Positions 56,918 through 64,000 of a stretch of 64,000 nt of DNA are shown in pieces. The DNA comes from Bacillus cereus G9842 (GTDB lineage Bacteria > Bacillota > Bacilli > Bacillales > Bacillaceae_G): positions 4,378,001-4,442,000 of the forward strand of contig NC_011772.1 in assembly GCF_000021305.1 (NCBI RefSeq), written 5' to 3'. Below the pieces are notes generated by a model, which was not told where the DNA came from, did no database searches, and was given only the letters and a program-made list of their open reading frames with translations. Position numbers and translations under genes: made by a program. Positions within the stretch are counted from its first letter, which is position 1; every line of letters begins with the position of its first letter.

Positions 56918-58213
56918 TTACTTTCCAGCGCGCCATATTTGTTCTAGCAATATACTTACAACCGTACCTACAAATAAACCATTACCGAATATATATTGCA
57001 TAACAGACGGCAAGGATTGGAGTGCTCCAGACGGTAAAAACATAACGCCACTTCCAAATAATACTGCCACTCCTAAAATCGTTACATTCCTTTCACTCAT
57101 CGGCACTTGTTTTATATTATTAAATCCAATTCCAATTAATTGTACGAACGAAGCCATTAAAACAGCCGATGCGACAGCCGATGGTAAAGATGCTAAGTAA
57201 CGAATAATACTTGGAAAAAGAGACATTACGACTAGTAACGCACATGCCATTAAGAACGATCGTATATATTTTTGTTTTGTTAAGCGTATAAATCCTGCCG
57301 TTGCTGGTAACGGAACGATACCTACAGTTGAAAATACGGAGGAAATGATATGCGAAATCCCTCCAACCCACGTACCATCCTTCAACTGTTTTTGTTCAAT
57401 AGTTGCTTTATGAATGGTAGCTTGATTAATCGCTATAATAGCTGCCACTGTATTTGAAACTAAAATACATACCATAACGAAACTGGATACTGCCATACCA
57501 GTATTCCATTTTGGAAGTCCCCAAGCAAACATTTGTGGAAGTTGTACAAAATGAGTTACTTGAGATGGAACCGTCACTTTTCCTGCAATGAGAAAAATAA
57601 TCCACCCGCTAATTAATCCTATTAAAACTGCATAACTTTTGATAAAACCTCTTCCAAAATTAGACAGTATAATAACGAACAAAAATATACTAAACGCAAT
57701 TATCGCTGTAAATCCATCGATTTGAGAAATAGTAGCTGTAATTCCTAGCATTCCTTTTAAAAATACACCACTTAATTGTAAACATAATAAAAGTAAAAAC
57801 GTCCCTGTCACAACTGGCGTAAATAAAAATAAAATACGTCCTATAAAACCAGTTACTCCTAATCCTATTAAAATAACACCGGAGATTATCATTCCTAACT
57901 CTAAAATTTGCAGTGTACTATGCAATTGATCTTGTCCGGCAGTTGCATAAGCAAGTACTGTAAATACACCAACCCAAGATCCAGCTGGTCCATCCGCAAT
58001 TGGAAGTCTATGCCCAATCCATCCTTGTAAGAAAGAAGATATACCAACTACAAAAAACGTACGCTGCATTAAATAAAATATTTCTTCCGTCGTAAGATGA
58101 AATAATCCACCAACGACAATTGGTAGTGCGATTGAATTTGCTAATAGAAATATAAACCATTGCAAAGTTCCCATAATATGATTTTGGTTATGTTGATTGT
58201 CCAAAATGTCCAT
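56918..58213 (-). CDS. NCS2-family nucleobase permease
   Basis: This 431-residue membrane protein has about 12-14 helices of the uracil-xanthine permease (NCS2) type. Landmarks are NSIALPIVVGGLFHLTTEEI (near 27-46), ADGPAGSWVGVF (near 73-84) and the VSNTVAAIIAINQAT region near 250. It probably imports a purine or pyrimidine base by proton symport. A cytosine-deaminase-like enzyme lies immediately upstream on the same strand, which suggests the imported base is a deaminase substrate. A hairpin with T-run (58252-58287) lies between them. Confidence 0.87.
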   Translation of the reverse strand: MDILDNQHNQNHIMGTLQWFIFLLANSIALPIVVGGLFHLTTEEIFYLMQRTFFVVGISSFLQGWIGHRLPIADGPAGSWVGVFTVLAYATAGQDQLHSTLQILELGMIISGVILIGLGVTGFIGRILFLFTPVVTGTFLLLLCLQLSGVFLKGMLGITATISQIDGFTAIIAFSIFLFVIILSNFGRGFIKSYAVLIGLISGWIIFLIAGKVTVPSQVTHFVQLPQMFAWGLPKWNTGMAVSSFVMVCILVSNTVAAIIAINQATIHKATIEQKQLKDGTWVGGISHIISSVFSTVGIVPLPATAGFIRLTKQKYIRSFLMACALLVVMSLFPSIIRYLASLPSAVASAVLMASFVQLIGIGFNNIKQVPMSERNVTILGVAVLFGSGVMFLPSGALQSLPSVMQYIFGNGLFVGTVVSILLEQIWRAGK

Positions 58214-58251
58214 CCCTTCTAGCTTTCCTATAAAAAATATATTGTAAGAAT

Positions 58252-58287
58252 AAAAAAGAAGAGTTCTATATTCACAATTAGAACCCT
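58252..58287 (-). terminator. Hairpin between amidohydrolase and permease
   Basis: GAGTTCTA (58261-58268) pairs with TAGAACCC (58279-58286); T6 follows on the minus strand. Confidence 0.6.
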
Positions 58288-58311
58288 CCCCAAGGTATTT
58301 AAACGATTCTT

Positions 58312-59553
58312 CTACACAAGATTATTGAATTCCAGCTCATTTAAGCTTCCAACAACAATATTTCCTTTATACACGACTAAACTTTTTTCTGTTTGGCGTG
58401 CTACCGCTTCAGCAGTGCATGTCGCATTTGTCAAAACAAAGCTCGCTTCATCCCCTACATTCGGCCATACCCGCTTCCCTTCATTATTTAACGTTTCTTT
58501 TCCTCCCGTAATAAAGCGAATTGCTTTTCCTAAAGACCTTTCGTCACTCCATCCAAAACGCTCTGCTAATCGATTTGCCTTTTGAAGCATATCACCTGTT
58601 CCAAACGGTGACCAATGATCTGTAATACTATCATTTCCTAATGAAACTTTAACACCTTTTTTATCTAATAACGGAATTGGAATTACTTGTTTACCAATTG
58701 GTACTGTTGAAGTAATATCAATATTTACAGCTGCGAGTCTTTCTGCCACTTCTTCAGCCTCTTTATCAGTAACACCACCAAGTCCAAGTGCATGACTAAT
58801 TGTTACACGCCCTCGCCACCCTGCTTCTTCTGTTAAACTTGCCAATCTCTTCATCGTAAACGTTCCAAGATTATTCTCATCGTGTAAATGAATATCAACA
58901 TCCGCATTAAATTCTACTGCGATATCCATAATTGTATGTAATGATTTTTCAATATCATTATCCACTGTAGCTGGATCTACTCCTCCGACTAGATGAGCAC
59001 CCATACGCATCGCATCTTTCACGAGTTGCACAGAATTACTGCGCAATAATCCATGTTGCGGAAACGCAACAATTCTACTAGACACTCGATTTTTATATGT
59101 TTCTAATGCCGCTAACGTCGCCTCCAAATTACCAAGTCCAATAATCGGATCAACATTACAATGCGTTCTAATATTCGTTGCACCATTTCGCAGTAGTAAC
59201 TCTAGCATATTTTCCGCTCTATCTTGAGCAGTTGCTAATTGCTTTAGTAAAATTTTTTCTTCTTCATTAAAACGTGTAAAAATACTTTCTGCTGGCTTAC
59301 AAGCTTTCCAGGGGCCACTATAATATGTTTTATCAATGTGAATGTGCATCTCTTCGAAAGCTGGCAACATCAATAAGTGCTTAGCATCAAGCATTACTAT
59401 ATCTTCTTCTTGAACAACCCCTTCTATAATTTTTTTAATTCGTCCATCTTCAATGAGTAAACTACATAATTCTGTTTCTGTTCGCGAAATTCTCTCTTCT
59501 TCATATGTATACCTTGATTCAAGCATTACATTAGTCAACCAATATACTGTCAT
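58312..59553 (-). CDS. Cytosine deaminase-like metal-dependent amidohydrolase
   Basis: This 413-residue TIM-barrel amidohydrolase of the CodA/N-isopropylammelide class has HIHIDK metal-ligand residues (His70, His72), VDIHLHDEN near 220, [10 protein letters not shown] near 250 and GNDSITDHW near 313. The substrate cannot be read from the sequence; cytosine, isoguanine-like or other aminopyrimidine compounds are candidates. With the downstream NCS2 permease it makes a plausible uptake-and-deaminate pair. No conserved riboswitch or PurR box is recognisable upstream. Confidence 0.85.
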   Translation of the reverse strand: MTVYWLTNVMLESRYTYEEERISRTETELCSLLIEDGRIKKIIEGVVQEEDIVMLDAKHLLMLPAFEEMHIHIDKTYYSGPWKACKPAESIFTRFNEEEKILLKQLATAQDRAENMLELLLRNGATNIRTHCNVDPIIGLGNLEATLAALETYKNRVSSRIVAFPQHGLLRSNSVQLVKDAMRMGAHLVGGVDPATVDNDIEKSLHTIMDIAVEFNADVDIHLHDENNLGTFTMKRLASLTEEAGWRGRVTISHALGLGGVTDKEAEEVAERLAAVNIDITSTVPIGKQVIPIPLLDKKGVKVSLGNDSITDHWSPFGTGDMLQKANRLAERFGWSDERSLGKAIRFITGGKETLNNEGKRVWPNVGDEASFVLTNATCTAEAVARQTEKSLVVYKGNIVVGSLNELEFNNLV

Positions 59554-59736
59554 CCCTATTTCCCCACCCTTTATTAAAAATCACCTCATAACTACAAGTT
59601 TAATATCCACTGAAAATTAAGACAATTAATATGATCGTCTCTCAAAAAAAAATGTAATACAACCCCATAGTCTTCTCATAAATTTCCATATAGAATAAAA
59701 GTATGCAGTTTGATATAAAAAGGAGTTGATTGGAAT

Positions 59737-59922
59737 ATGTCAAAAAAGTTATGTAAATCCGAAACTGATAAAATGCTATTTGGTATATGTGGTGGTTTAG
59801 GAGAATATTTTGATATTAGCTCTACTCTTATTCGTATCATTTGGGTTATTGCTGTTTTATGTTTTGGGACAGGATTTTTAGTTTATTTCATTTGTTTATT
59901 ACTTATGCCACGTTCGTACTAA
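59737..59922 (+). CDS. PspC domain protein
   Basis: This 61-residue single-domain PspC protein has a short basic N-terminus (SKKLCKSETDKMLFGICGGLGEYF) and one hydrophobic segment (about 29-56, LIRIIWVIAVLCFGTGFLVYFICLL). Family members act in envelope-stress signalling or membrane homeostasis. A good AAAAGGAG site precedes the ATG. It is monocistronic, with a strong bidirectional terminator after it. Confidence 0.9.
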   Translation: MSKKLCKSETDKMLFGICGGLGEYFDISSTLIRIIWVIAVLCFGTGFLVYFICLLLMPRSY

Positions 59923-59951
59923 TGGTATCATTTCATATACTTAAGAAGAGC

Positions 59952-59985
59952 AAATCACCTATAGAATTCTATAGGTGATTTTTTC
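59952..59985. terminator. Bidirectional terminator
   Basis: A perfect palindrome, AAATCACCTATAGAA / TTCTATAGGTGATTT (59952-59981), with T6 to the right; closes PspC and the XRE regulator. Confidence 0.9.
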
Positions 59986-60556
59986 ATGAAGAATATTTCA
60001 TCGTTAAATGTAATACCGCCACTTCTTCTTCTTCATTTTTATAAACATGCTTCTTATTCGCTTCAAATTGGATGGAATCAAACTCATTTAATTCGTATAC
60101 ATCATTCTCCACTTGAATAGACACTTTCCCTTTCATTATCGTTACAAGCTCAATCGCACCTTCATGATGAGCTTCTGGTTCATATATACTATTTGATCGT
60201 AAACAAGCACGGTGCATTTCCATCCCTGTTTCTTTCGTATAACGGAACATCGTTTCTAAATGCCACGCTTGTCCTTCATCTACTGCAAATCCTTCTCCAC
60301 AGCGCGCAACAGCTACAGGTTCTCCAACAACCATCAATCTGGATAAAGGAATTGATAACCCTTTCGTTATTTTCCAAATGACAGCTAGCGTCGGATTTGT
60401 TTCCCCTCTTTCAATTTTTCCTAATGTTAATTTACTTACTCCTGTTTTATGAGCTAATTCTTCTAAACTTAATTTCTGTTCATTTCGAATTTGTCTCAAT
60501 AACTGTCCAACTTGTTGAATGACTTCTTTCGTTTGTATATCTTCATTTTCTTTCAT
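59984..60556 (-). CDS. XRE-cupin transcriptional regulator
   Basis: From the ATG at 60556, after AAGGTGG, this 190-residue regulator has an N-terminal helix-turn-helix (about 16-68, LSLEELAHKTGVSKLTLGKIERGETNPT) and a C-terminal cupin (about 95-180) that probably binds a small ligand. It is divergent from a DMT exporter with 100 bp between them, a typical arrangement for a ligand-responsive repressor or activator of that exporter. Repeated TAAAGTATA sequences in the intergenic gap are candidate operators. Confidence 0.88.
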   Translation of the reverse strand: MKENEDIQTKEVIQQVGQLLRQIRNEQKLSLEELAHKTGVSKLTLGKIERGETNPTLAVIWKITKGLSIPLSRLMVVGEPVAVARCGEGFAVDEGQAWHLETMFRYTKETGMEMHRACLRSNSIYEPEAHHEGAIELVTIMKGKVSIQVENDVYELNEFDSIQFEANKKHVYKNEEEEVAVLHLTMKYSS

Positions 60557-60570
60557 ATATAAAACCACCT

Positions 60571-60657
60571 TAAAGTATAAAATAGTTTACTTTTATTTAA
60601 TTAAAGTATATCATACTATACATAATTATTTATTTTCGAAAGGAGTGCTATACTTTA
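60571..60657. promoter_or_regulatory. TAAAGTATA operator-like repeats
   Basis: TAAAGTATA at 60571-60579 and 60602-60610 in direct repeat, and inverted as TATACTTTA at 60649-60657, which overlaps the exporter ATG. The gap is the regulatory region of the divergent XRE-cupin and exporter genes. Confidence 0.4.
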
Positions 60658-61622
60658 TGCGCGCAATTTTATTAGGTCTTTTATCATCTGCCTTTTTTTC
60701 TGCAACCTTTATTATTAATAGAGCAATGAATGTATCTGGAACGAGCTGGGCTTGGACAGCTTCCTTCCGTTTTTTATTTGCTCTTCCTATTTTATTCCTT
60801 ATCGTTTTATTTCGCAAAAACTTTAGGGGATTATGGGAAGAATTAAAAAAACATCCATTAGCATGGATCGGATGGGGTTCCGTTGCAGGTATTGGTTTTT
60901 ATTCTTTATTAAGTTTCGCAGCTGTCTTTTCTCCAGCTTGGCTCGTTGCTGGAACTTGGCAAGTTACGATTTTAGCTGGTTTACTACTATCACCACTATT
61001 TTTCGTGAAAATAGAAACAAAATCAGGTACGAAACTTGTACGTGGAAAAATTCCACTTCGTAGCTTATATGTTGCATTATTTATTTTACTTGGTGTAATT
61101 TGTATGCAAGCAACTGCAGCAGGCCATATTACAATGACTCAGTTCATTTCAGGTTTTTTACCTGTCGTATTAGCCGCTTTCTTATATCCGTTCGGTAACC
61201 GAAAAATGATGGAACTTGTTGGCGGACGCCTTGATACGTTCCAACGTGTATTAGGAATGGCTATTGGAAGTCTTCCTATAACAATTTTGCTTGGTGTATA
61301 TGGATTTTCTACTACTGGCATTCCAACATCCAGCCAAATGCTTCAAGGGCTTTTATTAGCATTATGTTCCGGCGTTATTGCAACGATGACATTTTTCTTT
61401 GCTACTGACTTAGCAAAAGATAACCTCGCCTTACTCGGGGCAGTTGAAGCAACACAAGCTGGAACGATGGTATTTACCGTGCTTGGCGAAATCATTTTCT
61501 TAAATGGTTCATTCCCTGGAGGACTTTCCCTCATTGGAATGATTATTATTATGTTAGGAATGGTTGCAAATAGTATTTTAAACCGTTCTGTTCCAGTCGT
61601 TAAACAGAAAAAATCAGCATAA
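60657..61622 (+). CDS. DMT-superfamily multidrug/metabolite exporter (EmrE-like PF13536 type)
   Basis: From the ATG at 60657 the protein has 321 residues and about ten membrane helices in two repeated halves (for example SSAFFSATFIINRAM near 10-24, and ATMTFFFATDLAKDNLALLGAVEATQ near 240). It resembles the multidrug resistance efflux family of the drug/metabolite transporter superfamily. The AAAGGAG site is 11 nt from the start. A longer upstream frame (60519) is rejected because it runs through the divergent regulator. Control by the neighbouring XRE-cupin protein is likely. The substrate is unknown. Confidence 0.85.
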   Translation: MRAILLGLLSSAFFSATFIINRAMNVSGTSWAWTASFRFLFALPILFLIVLFRKNFRGLWEELKKHPLAWIGWGSVAGIGFYSLLSFAAVFSPAWLVAGTWQVTILAGLLLSPLFFVKIETKSGTKLVRGKIPLRSLYVALFILLGVICMQATAAGHITMTQFISGFLPVVLAAFLYPFGNRKMMELVGGRLDTFQRVLGMAIGSLPITILLGVYGFSTTGIPTSSQMLQGLLLALCSGVIATMTFFFATDLAKDNLALLGAVEATQAGTMVFTVLGEIIFLNGSFPGGLSLIGMIIIMLGMVANSILNRSVPVVKQKKSA

Positions 61623-61665
61623 AAAAAGGGTATGGTTCTATAGAGATGAACCATACCCTTTTTTA
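61622..61665 (+). terminator. Terminator of the DMT exporter gene
   Basis: AAAAGGGTATGGTT / AACCATACCCTTTT stem (61624-61662) followed by T6. Confidence 0.9.
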
Positions 61666-61765
61666 TTGTCCCCCTATTTCGCCTTATCAGAATAGTACTT
61701 CATTGGCTGTTTATACTAAAACTTATGTTATAATACGTTTCATGCGCATTAATAGGAGGTAAATT

Positions 61766-62431
61766 ATGTTAAAAAAAGCAATCGCTGAATTTATTGGTAC
61801 ATTTGTACTTGTATTATTCGGAACTGGAGTAGCTGTCACTGGCGGCGGAATTGAAGGAATTGGAACATTAGGAATCGCTATGGCTTTCGGTCTATCTATT
61901 GTAGCTATGGCATATAGCATCGGAACAATTTCTGGATGTCACATTAACCCAGCAGTATCAATAGCTATGTTCATCAACAAACGAATGAACGCTATGGAAC
62001 TTTGTTATTATGTATTAGCTCAAATTTTAGGTGGTTTATTAGGAACTGCAACGTTAGTAACAATTTTAAAATCTGCTAAAACACCTTTAGATAATTTAGG
62101 ACAAAATGGTTTCGGAACTCTTGGTTTATCTGGAGCATTTTTAGTTGAGTTCATTTTAACTTTCGTATTCATTTTAGTTATCGTCGCTGTAACAGGTAAA
62201 AAAGGCAGTTCTTCTTTAGCGGGACTAGTAATTGGTTTCACATTAGTTTTAATTCACTTATTAGGAATTCCGTTAACTGGAACATCTGTTAACCCAGCTC
62301 GTAGTATCGCACCAGCTTTATTTGTTGGTGGAGAAGCACTTTCTCAACTATGGGTATTCATCGTAGCACCAATTCTTGGTGGTATCTTCGCAGCTATCGT
62401 AGGTAAATTCATTTTAAATACTGAAAAATAG
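61766..62431 (+). CDS. Aquaporin/MIP channel (AqpZ-like)
   Basis: This 221-residue six-helix channel has both half-helix pore motifs, SGCHINPAVSIAM (near 55-67) and TSVNPARSIAPALF (near 173-186). The NPAR and residues near the pore (GCHINPAVS, with a compact loop) fit a water-selective AqpZ type more than a glycerol facilitator (GlpF-type proteins are longer and have an Asp after NPAR). A strong site, AATAGGAGG, precedes the ATG. It is likely monocistronic, with a terminator. Confidence 0.9.
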   Translation: MLKKAIAEFIGTFVLVLFGTGVAVTGGGIEGIGTLGIAMAFGLSIVAMAYSIGTISGCHINPAVSIAMFINKRMNAMELCYYVLAQILGGLLGTATLVTILKSAKTPLDNLGQNGFGTLGLSGAFLVEFILTFVFILVIVAVTGKKGSSSLAGLVIGFTLVLIHLLGIPLTGTSVNPARSIAPALFVGGEALSQLWVFIVAPILGGIFAAIVGKFILNTEK

Positions 62432-62451
62432 AATTTTCAATATTTCTGAAT

Positions 62452-62494
62452 AAAAAAAGGCGAGCCCTCATTATGAGGAAGCTCGCTTTTTTAT
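62452..62494. terminator. Bidirectional terminator between aquaporin and Rrf2 genes
   Basis: AAAAGGCGAGC / GCTCGCTTTT stem (62456-62490, one bulge) with T and A runs. It closes the aquaporin gene and the convergent regulator. Confidence 0.85.
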
Positions 62495-62922
62495 TCTTTC
62501 ATTTTAGACTTTAAATTTGTAACTAATTGATCTACCGTTACATTTGCAAGTACGTTTTCCATCGCTTCTTGCGCTTGCATTAAAATAATTTCTAATACTG
62601 ATTGAATATTAGCTCCTACTGGACATTCAATGTTGGGATTTTCATGGAAGGAAAATAGCTGTCCTTCTTCTACAACTTCCACTGCTTTATATACATCAAG
62701 TAATGTAATTTCTTCTAAATCTCGAGCAAGTGTCGTACCACCTTTACCAGCTTGTACATCAACAAGTCCTGCTCTCTTCAACATTCCTGTAATGCGACGA
62801 ATCACAACTGGATTTGTATTCACACTACCGGCAATCCATTCAGAGGTACAGCGAGAGTTTCGATCTATCGCAAGTAATGTCAGCATATGAACACCTACTG
62901 TAAAACGACTACTAATCCCCAT
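62491..62922 (-). CDS. Rrf2-family transcriptional regulator (YwnA-like)
   Basis: From the ATG at 62922, with AGGAGGG upstream, this is a 143-residue winged-helix regulator: SRFTVGVHMLTLLAIDRNS (near 4-22), HTH INTNPVVIRRITGMLKRAGLVDVQAGKGG-like GSVNTNPVVIRRITG (near 32-46), then a helical tail. The IscR-type cluster cysteines are absent; only Cys24 and Cys near IECPVG remain, so iron-sulfur binding is unlikely. Target genes are unknown. A start 13 codons earlier has no site. Confidence 0.9.
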   Translation of the reverse strand: MGISSRFTVGVHMLTLLAIDRNSRCTSEWIAGSVNTNPVVIRRITGMLKRAGLVDVQAGKGGTTLARDLEEITLLDVYKAVEVVEEGQLFSFHENPNIECPVGANIQSVLEIILMQAQEAMENVLANVTVDQLVTNLKSKMKE

Positions 62923-63001
62923 CTGCACACCCTCCTTTTTATTCATTCTATTAAAAGACAACTCTTATTATTATATACTATTTTTAATTTATACATAAAG
63001 A

Positions 63002-63038
63002 AAAAGCATGATTTCAATAGGAAATCATGCTTTTCTCT
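63002..63038 (-). terminator. Terminator of the ABC-2 permease gene
   Basis: AAAGCATGATTTC / GAAATCATGCTTT stem (63006-63034) with a T-rich minus-strand flank. Confidence 0.85.
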
Positions 63039-63040
63039 CA

Positions 63041-64000
63041 TTATTGACGCTTTATAAATTTCGCTAAATCTTTAAATTTAACTTTATCTGAGTAATTCAT
63101 TACGCCGTTTACGTAAATGCGGCTTGTAACAGCATTTAATACCGCAATTGTCGCCAATAAGACCGCTAATGTTATCGTAATTTCTAGCATACCTGCTTCA
63201 CCAGCTACAATACGTGAGAAGGTAACCATCGGTGTAAAAAATGGAACGTAAGAACTTACAACAACGATAGTACTATTCGGATCACTTAATGATTTAATAC
63301 TAATGAAGAATGCAGCCATAATTAAAATCATTACCGGGAAAGATACAGCTTGTAAATCCTCCGTCTTAGACACGACAGCTCCAGCAGCAGCATACATCAT
63401 CGCATATAGTAAATATCCCGTAATGAAATAAACAAGAAACATGCTGATAACCTTTGCATCTAATTTCGTAAAGTCAATTGGAATACCAAATAGTGAGGCA
63501 CTTTCTAAATCAACCCAACCCAACAAATATGGAATAAGATAACCACACGCCAATATGACAAGTTGCAATAACGCCGTTGAAACAACCGCTAAAATTTTCG
63601 CATACATCATTGTAAGAGGCTTCACTTTCGGAAGCATTACTTCCATTACACGTGACGCCTTTTCAGATGCAATATTCATTGCGATTGTATTTCCGAACGC
63701 TACAATAAACATATATAAAGCAAATGTAAAGAAATAGGCAATTCCGAAAGAAGATGTACGATCTTTTATCGCTTCTTGCTTTACTTGAATTTCTGTTTGT
63801 AATTGCTGTGCAATTTCTGGTGAAACATTATTTTTGGCAATCGTCACCATCGTATATTGTTGCTTTAAATATCCTGCCATAATTGCGGAAGTTGCTTGGC
63901 TTGGAAATCCATTATACATATATGTAATCGATGGAGCCCCACCCTTTTCCGTCACATGGAATAGACCATCTAAATCGCCATCTTCTACTTGCTTATGCAG
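63041..64000 (-). CDS. ABC-2 type transporter permease, partial (start beyond window)
   Basis: The frame is open through the right edge, so the true N-terminus is outside; at least 319 residues are visible. The part seen includes an extracytoplasmic region, then six helices (SFGIAYFFTFALYMFIVAFGNTIAMN, ILAVVSTALLQLVILACGYLIPYLLGW, MFLVYFITGYLLYAMMYAAAGAVVS, FPVMILIMAAFFIS, and the C-terminal pair), with the conserved SEKASRVMEVMLPKVKP stretch between. This is the NatB/YhaP class of sodium- or drug-efflux ABC permeases. The partner ATPase should lie to the right of the window. Confidence 0.85.
   Translation of the reverse strand: MHKQVEDGDLDGLFHVTEKGGAPSITYMYNGFPSQATSAIMAGYLKQQYTMVTIAKNNVSPEIAQQLQTEIQVKQEAIKDRTSSFGIAYFFTFALYMFIVAFGNTIAMNIASEKASRVMEVMLPKVKPLTMMYAKILAVVSTALLQLVILACGYLIPYLLGWVDLESASLFGIPIDFTKLDAKVISMFLVYFITGYLLYAMMYAAAGAVVSKTEDLQAVSFPVMILIMAAFFISIKSLSDPNSTIVVVSSYVPFFTPMVTFSRIVAGEAGMLEITITLAVLLATIAVLNAVTSRIYVNGVMNYSDKVKFKDLAKFIKRQ

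Noticed and set aside
60519..60656. A 46-residue N-terminal extension of the DMT exporter
   Set aside because: It would overlap the divergent regulator gene and its regulatory gap; the ATG at 60657 gives the normal family N-terminus.

Overview
The window is a low-GC Bacillus chromosome segment, almost certainly from the Bacillus cereus group. The gene order follows the Bacillus core cluster (obg-spo0B-rpmA-prp-rplU, spoIVFAB, minCD-mreBCD, radC-maf-spoIIB, folC-valS, ysxE-spoVID, hemAXCDBL, ysxC-lonA-lonB-clpX-tig, rdgB-rph-gerM-racE-gerE). Copies of a short intergenic repeat that I recognise as the B. cereus group bcr1 family are scattered through it. Most genes are on the minus strand.

Layout. 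1-2.4 kb: a MOSC-domain protein, a small cysteine-containing protein behind a sigma-K-like promoter, and pheA. 2.5-9.1 kb: a Bce-type antimicrobial-peptide sensing and detoxification module (response regulator, intramembrane-sensing kinase, ATPase and two full-size BceB-like permeases in tandem) lying between obg and pheA. 9.2-26.6 kb: ribosomal proteins L21/L27 with the Prp protease and an L21 leader, RNase G, SpoIVFA/FB, Min and Mre shape/division proteins, RadC, Maf, SpoIIB, FolC, and ValS under T-box control with a likely GUA specifier. 26.7-35.1 kb: spore coat genes ysxE-spoVID, then the haem operon headed by a perfect Per box. 35.5-36.4 kb: ohrR-ohr with a strong promoter and operator. 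36.4-45.4 kb: YsxC, LonA, LonB, ClpX, trigger factor and a TPR protein. 45.6-46.4 kb: two tiny membrane-protein genes behind an apparent response-regulator site. 47.0-48.0 kb: a tRNA-Gly/tRNA-Arg pair, with the tRNA-Arg 3' end and terminator duplicated about 0.79 kb away around a nearly erased integrated element. 48.1-56.8 kb: ysnB-rdgB-rph-gerM-racE, an MFS exporter, a frameshifted DJ-1/PfpI gene, a TetR regulator, an intact DJ-1/PfpI gene and gerE. 56.9-64 kb: accessory transport and regulation: an NCS2 nucleobase permease with a cytosine-deaminase-like amidohydrolase, a PspC protein, a divergent XRE-cupin regulator and DMT exporter, an aquaporin, an Rrf2 regulator and a truncated ABC-2 permease.

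Themes. Envelope stress (Bce module and a possible small-protein target), peroxide control (Per box on hemA, OhrR-Ohr), protein quality control (LonA, LonB, ClpX, Tig) and sporulation (Spo0B, SpoIVFA/FB, SpoIIB, SpoVID, YsxE, GerM, GerE, LonB) dominate. The less ordinary observations are the tRNA-Arg flanked remnant, the placement of repeat elements against terminator U-tracts, the duplicated permease in a Bce module at a core locus, and the tiny-protein locus at 45.6-46.1 kb with a TTACA-N4-TGTAA site. I did not find a clear large unknown system. All calls were made by eye from the sequence and remembered family motifs, with no database search.
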